DNA of 64,000 nt, taken from Enterobacteriaceae bacterium RIT714 (GTDB taxonomy: Bacteria; Pseudomonadota; Gammaproteobacteria; Enterobacterales; Enterobacteriaceae). The stretch spans positions 930,001 to 994,000 of the forward strand of contig WJYB01000001.1 of the NCBI GenBank assembly GCA_009668015.1, read 5' to 3'. The translations under genes were made by a program, and so were the position numbers. Numbering within the stretch: position 1 is the stretch's first letter; every line of letters starts with the position of its first letter. Of this stretch, positions 1 through 9,212 are shown piece after piece. The notes under the pieces were generated by a model. That model worked only from the letters and a program-made list of their open reading frames with translations. It ran no database searches and was not told the origin of the DNA.

Positions 1-329
1 CCTGGTACTTCCCAGACGAAGCGCAGTGGTTCAAGAGCCGGAACGCTGTCAAAGGCTCGGGTCGATCCACTCTCGCCATCCAGTTCCGTACAGCGCGTCT
101 GTGAGCATAAGCGTACGCGTAATCCGGCAGGCGTCGGGCCGATGAGCTGATAACGCCAGACCACCAGCGTCATCAGCCCTGATACCGGCTCAGGCGGAGA
201 GAGCGGGCGCGACGAAGCCGACACCCCACGGTTACTGAGCGTGATCCCAATACTACTCGCCTGCCATGTGCCCTCACCGGCGGCCTGCGCCACCAGGGGG
301 AACAGTAAAATCCACAGCCATTTGCGCAT
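1..329 (-). CDS. flhE: FlhE, flagellar export-associated periplasmic protein (3' end outside window)
   Basis: Reading leftwards, the frame starts MRKWLWILLFPLVAQAAG, a clear Sec signal peptide with an AQA cleavage site. It stays open for about 109 codons to the window edge; the E. coli protein is 130 residues, so only the end is missing. The start codon shares one base with the flhA stop (TAATG), so the two are translationally coupled and flhE is the last gene of flhBAE. Two Cys lie in a short CSQTRC segment. FlhE is a periplasmic protein that affects proton leakage through the flagellar export gate and is not strictly needed for swimming. The identification rests on position, signal peptide and resemblance to FlhE. 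Confidence 0.9.
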   Translation of the reverse strand, partial: MRKWLWILLFPLVAQAAGEGTWQASSIGITLSNRGVSASSRPLSPPEPVSGLMTLVVWRYQLIGPTPAGLRVRLCSQTRCTELDGESGSTRAFDSVPALEPLRFVWEVP

Positions 330-2407
330 TATTTTCCTCCAATGGTCGCCGTCATACGGATATGGCGGTTATCGGAAAGCTCAAGGTTTGACAGCACAAC
401 CAGCTGGGTCAGGCTTCGGCGCAGGAAGCGAGAAAGCAGCGGACGCAGCGCGTGATTCACCAGCAATACCGGCGGCGCCCCCAGCATCTCCTGACGAGCG
501 AGCGCTTCTTGCGTCTGAGCCAGCAGTCGGTCGGCGAGCCCTGGTTCGAGTCCGCCACCGCCCTGCAGCGCCTGAAGGAGAAGACGCTCAAGCGGCGTAT
601 CGAGGCCAATGACCTGCACTTCGCCAGAGCCAGGGAACCACTGCTGAGTAATCGCACGGCCTAACGCTACGCGCACAACGGCGGTGAGTTCGTGAGGATC
701 GCTTTGCAGCGGAGCATGTTCTGCCAGAGTTTCCAGAATGGTCCGCATATCGCGAATGGGCACTTTTTCGTCCAGCAGGTTTTGCAGCACTTTGTGCAAG
801 GTGGTTAACGTCACCACCCCGGGGACCAAATCTTCCGTCAGTTTCGGCATCTCCTGCGTGACCCGATCGAGTAACTGCTGTGCTTCCTGGCGTCCGAACA
901 GTTCCGATGAGAATTGCCCAAGCAGATGGTTAAGATGGGTTGCGACAACGGTACTTGCTTCAACCACGGTATAACCCTGGATTTGCGCCTGCTCTTTGAG
1001 GGCACTCTCAATCCAGATTGCCGCCAGGCCAAAGGCCGGATCGATAGTCTGTTCGCCAGGTAAAGTCCCCGCCGCCGTACCGGGGTTAATCGCCAGCCAG
1101 CGGCCCGGATAGGCGTCACCGCTACCGATCTCTACACCTTTCATCAGAATGCGGTACCGCGCAGGGGGCAGATCCATGTTGTCACGGATATGAACCACAG
1201 GGGGTAAGAACCCGACATCCTGGGCGAATTTTTTACGGATGCTGCGAATACGCCCAAGCAGCTCACCGTCTTGCTGGAAATCCACCATTGGGATCAAGCG
1301 GTAACCGACTTCCATCCCGAGAGAGTCTTCAAGCTGTACGTCATTCCAGGTGGCTTCGACGGCCTGGTTATTTTCCGGCATTTTGACGGGAACAGGCTCA
1401 GCAGCGGGTTTAGCATCCCGCCCACGTAGCCACCAGGCAAGGCCTAACAGCGCGGCGGTAAACAGCAGGAAAACAAAGTTCGGCATGCCCGGCACCAGAC
1501 CCAGCAGGCCAAGTACCGCCGCAGAGAGCATCAGCACGTTCGGATTGGTGAACAGCTGGCTGACCATCTGCTGACCGACGTCTTCGTCGGTACTGACGCG
1601 GGTCACGATCACACCGGCCGCGGTAGAAATCACCAGCGCCGGGATCTGCGCCACCAGGCCATCACCGATGGTCAGCAGCGTATAACTCTCAGCCGCGTGC
1701 CCCAGATCCATCCCATGCTGGAGGACGCCCACCAGCAATCCGCCTACAACGTTGATCACCATGATCAGAATGCCGGCAATGGCGTCGCCACGGACGAATT
1801 TACTCGCACCGTCCATCGAGCCATAGAAGTCCGCTTCCTGCGTCACGTCGGAACGGCGTTTTTTCGCCTCATCTTCACCAATCAGTCCGGCGTTGAGATC
1901 GGCGTCAATCGCCATCTGTTTGCCGGGCATTCCGTCGAGCACAAAACGCGCGCCCACTTCTGCGATACGCCCTGCACCTTTGGTGATGACCATAAAGTTG
2001 ATGATCACGAGGATAACGAACACCACGATACCGATGGCAAAGTTACCGCCAACGAGGAAGTGACCGAATGCTTCAACCACTTTACCCGCTGCTGCACCGC
2101 CGGTGTGACCGTCCATCAGGATGATACGCGTCGAGGCGACGTTCAGCGCCAGACGCAGTAACGTCGTGAAGAGCAGAATGGTCGGGAATGCGGCGAATTC
2201 AAGCGTACGCTGGGTAAACATCGCGACCAGCAGCACCATGATGGAGAGCGCGATATTGAAAGTGAAAAGCAGATCGAGGACAAATGCTGGCAACGGCAGC
2301 ACCATCATCGACAAAATTAGCAGGATGAGAATCGGCCCGGCAAGAATTTGCCATTGTGTCGATTTCATGTTGCTGGGCAGGCGCAACATTGCCACCAGAT
2401 TAGCCAT
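329..2407 (-). CDS. flhA: FlhA, flagellar type III export gate protein
   Basis: A 692-residue inner-membrane protein, the same length as E. coli FlhA. The N-terminal half is a set of hydrophobic helices. The FHIPEP-family signature follows at about residues 147-190 (RIAEVGARFVLDGMPGKQMA region). The C-terminal half (about 330-692) is the soluble domain that docks chaperone-substrate complexes as a nonameric ring above the export gate. FlhA with FlhB, FliP, FliQ and FliR forms the proton-driven export gate. The start overlaps the end of flhB by 8 bases and the stop overlaps the flhE start, so flhBAE is one tightly coupled operon. All expected sections are present and nothing is truncated. Confidence 0.98.
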   Translation of the reverse strand: MANLVAMLRLPSNMKSTQWQILAGPILILLILSMMVLPLPAFVLDLLFTFNIALSIMVLLVAMFTQRTLEFAAFPTILLFTTLLRLALNVASTRIILMDGHTGGAAAGKVVEAFGHFLVGGNFAIGIVVFVILVIINFMVITKGAGRIAEVGARFVLDGMPGKQMAIDADLNAGLIGEDEAKKRRSDVTQEADFYGSMDGASKFVRGDAIAGILIMVINVVGGLLVGVLQHGMDLGHAAESYTLLTIGDGLVAQIPALVISTAAGVIVTRVSTDEDVGQQMVSQLFTNPNVLMLSAAVLGLLGLVPGMPNFVFLLFTAALLGLAWWLRGRDAKPAAEPVPVKMPENNQAVEATWNDVQLEDSLGMEVGYRLIPMVDFQQDGELLGRIRSIRKKFAQDVGFLPPVVHIRDNMDLPPARYRILMKGVEIGSGDAYPGRWLAINPGTAAGTLPGEQTIDPAFGLAAIWIESALKEQAQIQGYTVVEASTVVATHLNHLLGQFSSELFGRQEAQQLLDRVTQEMPKLTEDLVPGVVTLTTLHKVLQNLLDEKVPIRDMRTILETLAEHAPLQSDPHELTAVVRVALGRAITQQWFPGSGEVQVIGLDTPLERLLLQALQGGGGLEPGLADRLLAQTQEALARQEMLGAPPVLLVNHALRPLLSRFLRRSLTQLVVLSNLELSDNRHIRMTATIGGK

Positions 2408-3548
2408 CAGTGTCCTTCTCGTTCATAAAATCCAGCGCCTCAGGCACCGGAAGATTTTCAGGTTTCACAGGTCGTTGACCGCCTGCTAAACGCCAGCGTT
2501 TCAGCTGCCATACCCACGCCAGCACTTCCGCCACCGCGGCGTACAGCTGGCCTGGAATTTGCTGACCAATTTCAGCATGACGGTACAACGCACGCGCCAG
2601 CGGCGGTGCTTCAAGTACCGGTACGCGGTTCTCACTCGCGATCTCACGGATGCGCAACGCAATAAGGCCAGCGCCCTTCGCCACCACTTTTGGCGCACTC
2701 ATTTTGTTTTCGTCGTACTTTAACGCGACGGAATAGTGCGTCGGGTTGGTCACGATAACGTCAGCTTTTGGCACATCCTCCATCATTCGACGCCGGGCTG
2801 CGGCCCGTTGCATCTGGCGAATACGCCCTTTCACATGCGGATCACCTTCCATCTGCTTATATTCGTCACGGATATCCTGACGAGACATCCGCAGCTTTTT
2901 GATGTGGGTGTAGATTTGGAAGAACACGTCAAAACCGACCATCGGAATGATACTGAGCACCACCAGCAGCGCGCACATGCCCACCAGGTTCATCGCGTTA
3001 CTCATTGCGGTCAAAGGCGACTCGCTGATAAGACGCATCATATCGGGCCAGTGATACCAAAGATAAAATCCCGCGGTGCTTCCCATCAGGGTCGACTTCA
3101 GAATGGCTTTCAGCAGCTCTGCGCCCGTTTGCGCAGAAAACATGCGAGCAATGCCCGGGAAAGGATTGAGTTTGGAAAACTTAAATTGCAGTGACTTCCC
3201 GCTGAATACCAGACCCCCGAGCATAACCGGTGACACCAGGGCGACAATCACCACTCCGGTAATCAGCGGCAGCAGCGCAATCATAGCGTCCTTAATCAGC
3301 AGAATAATTTGGCTCAGGATCAGGTTGGGATCATTGACCATGCTGTGATCAAAACGCAGGCCTGCGGAGAGCATACCTGCCAGTCTGCGGGCGAGCGCCT
3401 CCCCACCGATCCAGATGATGCACACGCCTACTACTAATATCAGTAAGGAGGTCAGTTCACGGGATCGGGGGATTTGCCCATCCTCACGCGCCTTATCAAG
3501 TCGGTGGGGTGTGGGGGCTTCTGTTTTGTCGTCGCTGTCTTCTGCCAC
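2400..3548 (-). CDS. flhB: FlhB, flagellar export gate and substrate-specificity switch
   Basis: The start is taken as the GTG at 3548, giving VAEDSDDKTEAPTPHRL and 382 residues, equal to E. coli FlhB; the open frame runs further upstream without family similarity. A purine-rich AGAGAG lies upstream. Four membrane segments fill the first half. The cytoplasmic part carries the self-cleavage motif NPTH (in VTNPTHYSVAL, about residue 269), where cleavage between Asn and Pro switches export from rod/hook to filament substrates. It is the first gene of flhBAE. Upstream lies an AT-rich 510-base region shared divergently with a pilus operon, where flhB would normally be close to cheZ. Confidence 0.97.
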   Translation of the reverse strand: MAEDSDDKTEAPTPHRLDKAREDGQIPRSRELTSLLILVVGVCIIWIGGEALARRLAGMLSAGLRFDHSMVNDPNLILSQIILLIKDAMIALLPLITGVVIVALVSPVMLGGLVFSGKSLQFKFSKLNPFPGIARMFSAQTGAELLKAILKSTLMGSTAGFYLWYHWPDMMRLISESPLTAMSNAMNLVGMCALLVVLSIIPMVGFDVFFQIYTHIKKLRMSRQDIRDEYKQMEGDPHVKGRIRQMQRAAARRRMMEDVPKADVIVTNPTHYSVALKYDENKMSAPKVVAKGAGLIALRIREIASENRVPVLEAPPLARALYRHAEIGQQIPGQLYAAVAEVLAWVWQLKRWRLAGGQRPVKPENLPVPEALDFMNEKDTDG

Positions 3549-4058
3549 AGTGCACGCTCTCTGCCCATTTCGTCGACTTATCATGACAGAGAGCTGCCAA
3601 CGCAATGGACGGAAAAGCCTTTAAAAATAGCCGTTTTTAGCCTGTTTAACGGTAGAATTACTCCAACTACGCAGAATTTTATCTTTGTAAAGTCTAAAGT
3701 TAGACTAAATGCCTAATTTATTGAAATGATGAACAATCTATTAGTTTTATATTTTGGTGAATAAATCAACACAACAAGTTATAAAGTCCATCTGAAAATT
3801 GCAACATAACAAATGATTAAATGTCGAAACATGTATCTTAACCACGACATTTAACATTTTCCCGTCATTATTCATTCAACTATTGAATATCAACAAATAC
3901 ATATAAAATATATTATATAAAAACATGATAATTACCATTGCAAATTCCTCACTGGCGCGTTAAATAAATAACATTGTATACTCGCTATTGGCATGAAATA
4001 ACTCATCCACATCTCTTTATACATTCTATCAATGGATTTCATCAGAAGGGAACTTAGT
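3549..4058. promoter_or_regulatory. AT-rich divergent intergenic region, flhB / pilus operon
   Basis: About 510 bases without a gene, visibly much more AT-rich than the flanking coding DNA, especially 3660-3960. It must hold the flhB promoter (leftward) and the pilus operon promoter (rightward). No confident sigma-28 or sigma-70 box pair was picked out. It contains a perfect 10-base inverted repeat, described separately. AT-rich DNA of this kind is typically bound by H-NS, which would fit silencing of an acquired pilus operon; that is an inference. Confidence 0.5.
3817..3854. promoter_or_regulatory. 10-bp inverted repeat, possible operator
   Basis: TTAAATGTCG at 3817-3826 is repeated exactly as its reverse complement CGACATTTAA at 3845-3854, with 18 bases between. 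Centre-to-centre spacing is 28 bases, close to but not a whole number of helical turns. It sits about 205 bases upstream of the pilin start and about 265 upstream of flhB. A dimeric regulator site is possible; the regulator is unknown. Confidence 0.4.
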
Positions 4059-4634
4059 ATGAATATCAGAAGCAAAATTATTTTAGGCACTTTAATTACG
4101 TTTTCCGCTCTTAATACATACGCCGCAGAAATGAACGCAGGCACTATTCATTTTACCGGTGAAATTATCGAACCAAGTTGCACAATTGCTGGTGACGATG
4201 GTACGGACAGCACGGTTCCTTTGGGGACCTATACCACCACATTTTTTGATGAAGTTGGCAAAGAAGCCACATTAAATCCTTTTACTATTACGCTGAAAGA
4301 TTGTCCGTTGAAAAGCGACGGTCTGCCCTCAGTACAGTTAACATTTAACGGTACAACAACGCTTACCGGAGCAACCGATCTGCTGGATGTCAGCACTATT
4401 ACTACGGTAGGGACTACAGCAGCCACAGGCGTGGGTATCGCTGTGAGCCCTGAGGGAAAAAATACAACGCTTATTAAAATGGATGGTACGGAGGACCAGG
4501 TACACATTACCCTGCCTGACAAAGAGGGTAATATCATTAAAGCTGATTTCAATGCGCGATATAAATCCTTCGCGGAAACGGTTACTGCCGGCCCTGCTGA
4601 TGCGGATATGACCGTCAACATTATTTATCGTTAA
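4059..4634 (+). CDS. Major fimbrial subunit (type 1-like pilin)
   Basis: The start chosen is the ATG at 4059, preceded by AAGGGA and followed directly by a signal peptide (MNIRSKIILGTLITFSAL...TYAA); an upstream in-frame ATG adds nine residues with no such feature. The precursor is 191 residues. Hallmarks of chaperone-usher pilins are visible: an N-terminal beta-strand region, a Cys pair (SCTI early, LKDCPL about 60 residues later), and the C-terminal donor-acceptor strand ending NIIYR with the penultimate Tyr. It is first in a pilin-chaperone-usher-adhesin operon. A stem-loop follows the gene, a usual device for making more pilin than usher. The specific pilus type was not recognised. Confidence 0.9.
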   Translation: MNIRSKIILGTLITFSALNTYAAEMNAGTIHFTGEIIEPSCTIAGDDGTDSTVPLGTYTTTFFDEVGKEATLNPFTITLKDCPLKSDGLPSVQLTFNGTTTLTGATDLLDVSTITTVGTTAATGVGIAVSPEGKNTTLIKMDGTEDQVHITLPDKEGNIIKADFNARYKSFAETVTAGPADADMTVNIIYR

Positions 4635-4644
4635 TAATTAATAC

Positions 4645-4699
4645 ATGCCCATTCTTGAAACTAATAACTCATTTGAGAATTATTGACTCGAGTGGGCAT
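4645..4699 (+). terminator. Stem-loop between pilin and chaperone genes (attenuator)
   Basis: ATGCCCA (4645-4651) pairs with TGGGCAT (4693-4699), and an inner imperfect arm (ATTCTTGAAA against TTTGAGAAT) extends the structure. It is followed by TTTAAAAAACTC rather than a clean T-run, so partial termination or mRNA stabilisation is more likely than full termination. Confidence 0.5.
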
Positions 4700-4767
4700 T
4701 TAAAAAACTCAAGACGGTTCAAAACACTATTTATGTTTGTATTTTCTCTATCAGGACACGTTTTACC

Positions 4768-5460
4768 ATGCGTATTCACTCGCTAGCTATATTGTTGATG
4801 CCTGTTATTTTTACATCATTTAGTCATGCCGCTGGTATTCAGGTTGGGCGTACGCGAATCATCTATGACGCCGGGAAAAAGGAGATTTCGCTGCCCCTGA
4901 TCAATAAAGAAACCGCCCTTCCCTGGCTTATACAGTCTTGGACGGATACAGGTGATGGTAAAACACGTGGGCCTTTCATCGTTACGCCACCGCTGTTTCG
5001 CCTTGAGCCACAAAAAGAACAAAGTCTGAGGATTGCCTGGAATGGAACCGCGTTGCCTGAAAACAAAGAATCGCTGTTTTATATGAACGTTCGAACCATC
5101 CCCGCAACAGCGAATGAGGACGACGATAAGAACGTGTTACGTCTGATCTATAAGACCCGTATAAAGCTTTTCTGGCGACCAAAAGACCTTAAAGGGACGC
5201 CTGAAGAGACATGCAAAAATCTGCGCTTCTCCCTTAATGGTAAACAGTTGACTGTGACAAATGATGGCCCGTTCCACATCACTTTCGACAGCCTGCTGTT
5301 GGGTACAACAAAGCTTGATAAAGCAGACATGGTTAGCCCGCTGTCCAGCGTTCAGGTCCCTGTCACCAGGACGGATTTAGGATCGAATGTCAGCTGGCGA
5401 TGCATCACGGATTACGGCAACGCCTCCGAAAAATATACCGCACCACTGACTCAGGGGTAG
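4768..5460 (+). CDS. Periplasmic fimbrial chaperone (PapD/FimC family)
   Basis: A 230-residue protein with a signal peptide ending SFSHAA and two Ig-like domains. The first domain starts with GIQVGRTRIIYDAG, containing the conserved Arg that anchors the pilin carboxyl terminus, and carries the matching basic strand IKLFWRP near residue 135. The G1/F1 region YMNVRTIPA is typical. It donates a strand to fold pilin subunits in the periplasm and hands them to the usher. It lies 133 bases after the pilin gene and 8 bases before the usher start. The length and motifs are normal for the family. Confidence 0.93.
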   Translation: MRIHSLAILLMPVIFTSFSHAAGIQVGRTRIIYDAGKKEISLPLINKETALPWLIQSWTDTGDGKTRGPFIVTPPLFRLEPQKEQSLRIAWNGTALPENKESLFYMNVRTIPATANEDDDKNVLRLIYKTRIKLFWRPKDLKGTPEETCKNLRFSLNGKQLTVTNDGPFHITFDSLLLGTTKLDKADMVSPLSSVQVPVTRTDLGSNVSWRCITDYGNASEKYTAPLTQG

Positions 5461-5468
5461 AACAATCA

Positions 5469-8009
5469 ATGGCTAATGGAATGGCTCGTCAGTCCCGCCA
5501 GCGCCAATGGCGCATTAAGTCACTCGTGCGTTGCCTGGGAAGTGTTTTATTAGTGACCTCATCGGGTGCCAGTGCCCGAGAATACCACTTTGCCCCATCT
5601 GCACTGGAAGGCGATACGCTGACCCAACAGGATATCGATCTTTCACTTTTCTCGCACGCCAATACCCAGCTGCCCGGCGTCTATCCCTCAAAAATCAAGA
5701 TCAATGAAAACCGAGTGGATGACGCCAGCATTACCTACCTGAGCGCAAAAAGCGGCGAACTGGTACCGCAATTAACGCCGGATATGCTGCGGAAATGGGG
5801 CGTTGATGTTGATAAATACCCGAAGCTTTCCGCGCTGAATGGCGCGACAACACTGACAAACCCGCTGGGCGATTACATCCCGCTGGCCTCTGCAACGCTT
5901 GATTTCTCAGCCATGACGCTGCATCTGAGCATACCGCAGGCCGCCCTTGCCGCTAACGGCAGGGACTATATTGCCCCCTCACGCTGGGACGATGGCGTTT
6001 CGGTGCTGTTCACCGATTACACGTTTTCGGGCTCTCAAAATGAGGACAGTGAACACAACACTACAGATAATCAATATCTGAATATTCGAAGCGGCGCTAA
6101 CCTGGGCGGCTGGCGCGTACGCAACTATTCGACGTGGAGTAAAACGGATGATGCTGACAAATGGGAGACCATTAATACATATGTGCAGCACGATCTGGAT
6201 GTCCTGAAGGCCCAGTTCACCGGCGGTGAAAACAGCACCAAGGGAGAGGTGTTTGACAGCCTGCAGTACCGTGGGGTCAACATTGCCTCTGATGAAGAGA
6301 TGCTGCCCTACAGCCAGCGCGGTTTTGCGCCCATTATCCGCGGCATTGCCAGCTCAAACGCCGAGGTGTCGGTACGCCAGAATGGTTATCTTATCTATCA
6401 ACAGAATGTCGCCCCCGGCGCTTTCGAGATAAAAGATCTCTACTCCACCACCAATAGTGGCGATCTTGACGTCACTGTAAAAGAAGCCGACGGTAGCGAA
6501 CACCGTTTCACCCAGCCCTATTCCAGTATCGCCGTGATGCAGCGTCCTGATCATATGAAGTATGAGTTCACTGCGGCACGCTATCGCGCCGACAGCGGAA
6601 GCAACCAGAATGAGCCGCTTTTTACTCAGGGCAGCCTCATCTACGGTATGAACAATTACATGACGCTCTTTGGCGGCGTAACCGCTTCCGATGATTATCA
6701 GGCAGTGAATACGGGGGCCGGTATCGCCCTGGGCGCGCTTGGCACGATCTCTGCGGATGTCACCGCCGCTAAAACGCAGCTTGATAATGACACGCAAAGC
6801 ACGGGGCAGTCTTACCGCCTGCTCTATTCCGGTGAAATCGATACCACGCAGACCAATTTCACCCTTGCAAGCTATCGCTACTCCACCAGCGGTTACTACA
6901 GCTTTGCGGATGCCAATCAGAAGTACGATCATCATGAAGATGATTTTATGTTCAATTACAACAAGCGTAACCGCATCCAGGCCAGCATTAGTCAGAATCT
7001 TTCTGGCGCCAGTTTTTACATTAATGGCTACCAACAGGACTACTGGCACACGTCGCAAAAAGAACGCAGTGTCTCTGCGGGCCTGAATACCGTTGTGGAT
7101 GGCATCAGCCTTCACGTGGCTTATACCTACAGTAAAACCAACGAAGAAGAGAGCGATCAGATGGCCTCCTTCGGGTTTAGCATGCCGTTAAGCAAATGGC
7201 TACCGCGCGCCTGGACCAGCTACAGCCTGAGCAATACCAAACATGGCTATACGCAACAAAACCTGGGGTTAAACGGCACGTTACTTGATGACGAACGCAT
7301 GAGCTATTCCTTACAGCAAAGTCATTCGAACCATGATGGCGATGATACCAGCAGTGTCTATGGCACCTATCGCTCGCAGTATGCCAATATGAATGCGGGT
7401 TATTACTACTCCTCTGACAACTCCCGGCAGCTCACCTATGGCGTTAGCGGTGCGTTGGTCGCGCATCCACACGGCATTACTCTCGCACAGCCGCTGGGTA
7501 GCCAGTTTGCCATTGTCAATGCCAACCATGCAGCCGGCGTTCGTTTCCAGAACCAGCGGGGAATTCAAACCGACTGGCAGGGAAATGCGGTCATTCCATC
7601 TCTCAGTCCTTACCAGGAAAACAGCATTCGGGTTGATACCACCAGCCTGCCTGAAGATGTCGATACCAGCGAAACGGCTGTGACGGTCATTCCATCACGT
7701 AATGCTGCTGTTGTTGCAAATTTTGATGCTCACGTCGGTTATCGCGTACTGATTAAACTGACCCGACCAGATGGCAAAATTGTGCCCTTTGGCGCAATGG
7801 CCACCGCACTTTCGCCGGTCATCAGCGGCATCGTCGACGATACCGGCACACTCTATCTGGCAGGGGTATCAGATACCGTTCAGTTGAGCGTGAAATGGGG
7901 TAATGCACAGGATCAACAGTGTAGCGCCAGGGTATCTCTTAACGCGTCTGAGCAAACGTCAAATCTGATGGGTATCCGCACCGTCACTGCCCTTTGTCAG
8001 CAGGAATAA
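5469..8009 (+). CDS. Outer-membrane fimbrial usher (PapC/FimD family)
   Basis: The ATG at 5469 is preceded by AGGGGT about ten bases upstream and gives 846 residues; the open frame extends upstream only over the chaperone end. After a twin-charged signal region, the mature protein starts EYHFAPSALEGD, the usual usher N-terminal domain (FNPxFLxG-like). The middle region contains the plug and 24-strand barrel, with YRGVNIASDEEMLPYSQRGFAPIIRGIA and LYSTTNSGDLDVTVKEADGS segments characteristic of PapC/FimD. The C-terminal domains include GTLYLAGV. It forms the secretion pore and assembly platform for the pilus. It is full length, ending four bases before the adhesin gene. Confidence 0.95.
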   Translation: MANGMARQSRQRQWRIKSLVRCLGSVLLVTSSGASAREYHFAPSALEGDTLTQQDIDLSLFSHANTQLPGVYPSKIKINENRVDDASITYLSAKSGELVPQLTPDMLRKWGVDVDKYPKLSALNGATTLTNPLGDYIPLASATLDFSAMTLHLSIPQAALAANGRDYIAPSRWDDGVSVLFTDYTFSGSQNEDSEHNTTDNQYLNIRSGANLGGWRVRNYSTWSKTDDADKWETINTYVQHDLDVLKAQFTGGENSTKGEVFDSLQYRGVNIASDEEMLPYSQRGFAPIIRGIASSNAEVSVRQNGYLIYQQNVAPGAFEIKDLYSTTNSGDLDVTVKEADGSEHRFTQPYSSIAVMQRPDHMKYEFTAARYRADSGSNQNEPLFTQGSLIYGMNNYMTLFGGVTASDDYQAVNTGAGIALGALGTISADVTAAKTQLDNDTQSTGQSYRLLYSGEIDTTQTNFTLASYRYSTSGYYSFADANQKYDHHEDDFMFNYNKRNRIQASISQNLSGASFYINGYQQDYWHTSQKERSVSAGLNTVVDGISLHVAYTYSKTNEEESDQMASFGFSMPLSKWLPRAWTSYSLSNTKHGYTQQNLGLNGTLLDDERMSYSLQQSHSNHDGDDTSSVYGTYRSQYANMNAGYYYSSDNSRQLTYGVSGALVAHPHGITLAQPLGSQFAIVNANHAAGVRFQNQRGIQTDWQGNAVIPSLSPYQENSIRVDTTSLPEDVDTSETAVTVIPSRNAAVVANFDAHVGYRVLIKLTRPDGKIVPFGAMATALSPVISGIVDDTGTLYLAGVSDTVQLSVKWGNAQDQQCSARVSLNASEQTSNLMGIRTVTALCQQE

Positions 8010-8013
8010 CAAC

Positions 8014-9168
8014 ATGTCTATGAATCTTAAATCACTTTTCCCCCTTGGATGGGTAGCGCTTTGTCTTTTCACGCCTCTTCCGGCACAGGCTGTCACGATA
8101 TTGCATGACTGTTTTGCAGCACCTCAGGATTATCATATCAATTATGATCGCGAGCTCAATGCCAGCGAAAACAAAGCCAATACAAATGTGGATGGGCCAA
8201 CGCATATGGTCGGCGAGAGCCTGACTATGTCTGCCAACTGTAACTGCCCGGACACACTATCAGACTCCAGCCAGATCCTCGAAGCAACGCTGGCGGGCAG
8301 CCCACTTTCTCCAGGCAGCAGTGGTTATGGTTATCTTACCGATAAACTGGATATTGACGTTGAGGGCTACAGCGACGCAATTAATTCTCCTGATGGCTCA
8401 GGATTATTCGGACTCAATATTGATCAATATCCAACGCAGATATCATCAATGCAGAAGACAACCGAAAACATAAAAACGACAGAGGGAAAAGCCAGCGTAT
8501 GCAGCGAAAGTACGCGACCGGTAGAAACACCTCCGCCCAAGCGATTGTTCAGATGGAACGTTATCAGTCTGACTTTCCATATTAAAAAACCGATTCTGGG
8601 TAAAGAGATCATTCCTTCTACCCTGGTGGTCCAAAATTACGCATGCCTCTACTTTGGAAGTGGCGGTACATGTGGAGCCGCCGACGCCCAGCTGGTCTCA
8701 AACATCTGGCTGAGTGGATCGCTGTCTGCTCCGCTGAGCTGTACCATTAACGAAGGCAGTACCATTGAAGTTGACCTTGGGAATATCGTCAGCAAACAGT
8801 TTGTCAGTAAGGGACAAGCCCCCACGGGATATGGGCTGAAAAATGTGGATATCAGCTACCACTGTGACGATAACGCCGTCGGGAATAATGACCGAATCAA
8901 GCTAACGCTGAGCGCCGATCAGGGTGTGGTGGATAGCAGCGACCCATTGATCGCTAAAATGCTCGGCAGAGACGATATCGGGGTCAGGGTTTACACAGAG
9001 AATAACGACAACGTTGCGCTCGACGGCAGTTATGAGTTCCCGGTAAAGATGGATGAACAGGGAAATGGGTCCGTGCAAATCAAAGCCGCGCCGGTGAGTA
9101 CCAGCAACGAGACGCCAGAGCCTGGGAAATTTGAAGGCAACGTCACAGTAAAAATGGATTTGCGATAA
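8014..9168 (+). CDS. Two-domain fimbrial tip protein / putative adhesin
   Basis: A 384-residue secreted protein with signal peptide ending PLPAQA. Residues about 27-235 form a Cys-rich N-terminal domain (Cys in LHDCFA, ANCNCPD, SVCSES, YACLYFG, GGTCGA) that I cannot assign to a known lectin. Residues about 241-384 are pilin-like: LSCTINEGS opens the domain, a paired Cys is in SYHCDD, and the end VTVKMDLR resembles a donor strand. This two-domain architecture is that of tip adhesins, but the last gene could instead be a minor subunit. It follows the usher by four bases. The receptor is not predictable from sequence. Confidence 0.8.
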   Translation: MSMNLKSLFPLGWVALCLFTPLPAQAVTILHDCFAAPQDYHINYDRELNASENKANTNVDGPTHMVGESLTMSANCNCPDTLSDSSQILEATLAGSPLSPGSSGYGYLTDKLDIDVEGYSDAINSPDGSGLFGLNIDQYPTQISSMQKTTENIKTTEGKASVCSESTRPVETPPPKRLFRWNVISLTFHIKKPILGKEIIPSTLVVQNYACLYFGSGGTCGAADAQLVSNIWLSGSLSAPLSCTINEGSTIEVDLGNIVSKQFVSKGQAPTGYGLKNVDISYHCDDNAVGNNDRIKLTLSADQGVVDSSDPLIAKMLGRDDIGVRVYTENNDNVALDGSYEFPVKMDEQGNGSVQIKAAPVSTSNETPEPGKFEGNVTVKMDLR

Positions 9169-9169
9169 G

Positions 9170-9203
9170 TTATCCTCAGGCTGCGCAGGCAGCCTGAGGA
9201 TAA
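9170..9203. terminator. Perfect 15-bp hairpin between convergent adhesin gene and cheZ
   Basis: The arm at 9170-9184 (TTATCCTCAGGCTGC) is exactly complementary to 9189-9203 with a four-base loop. It starts two bases after the adhesin stop and ends ten bases before the cheZ end, so it can serve both transcripts. There is no T-run, so it may act as a bidirectional pause or processing site. Confidence 0.7.
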
Positions 9204-9212
9204 ACCGTGCGA

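Noticed and set aside
3817-3854. Inverted repeat as the ends of an invertible fim-type phase switch
   Set aside because: The arms are only 18 bases apart, far too close for an invertible promoter segment, and no recombinase gene is nearby.
6354-7115. 253-codon minus-strand open frame within the usher gene
   Set aside because: Lies wholly inside a complete usher gene and looks like a reverse-strand shadow.
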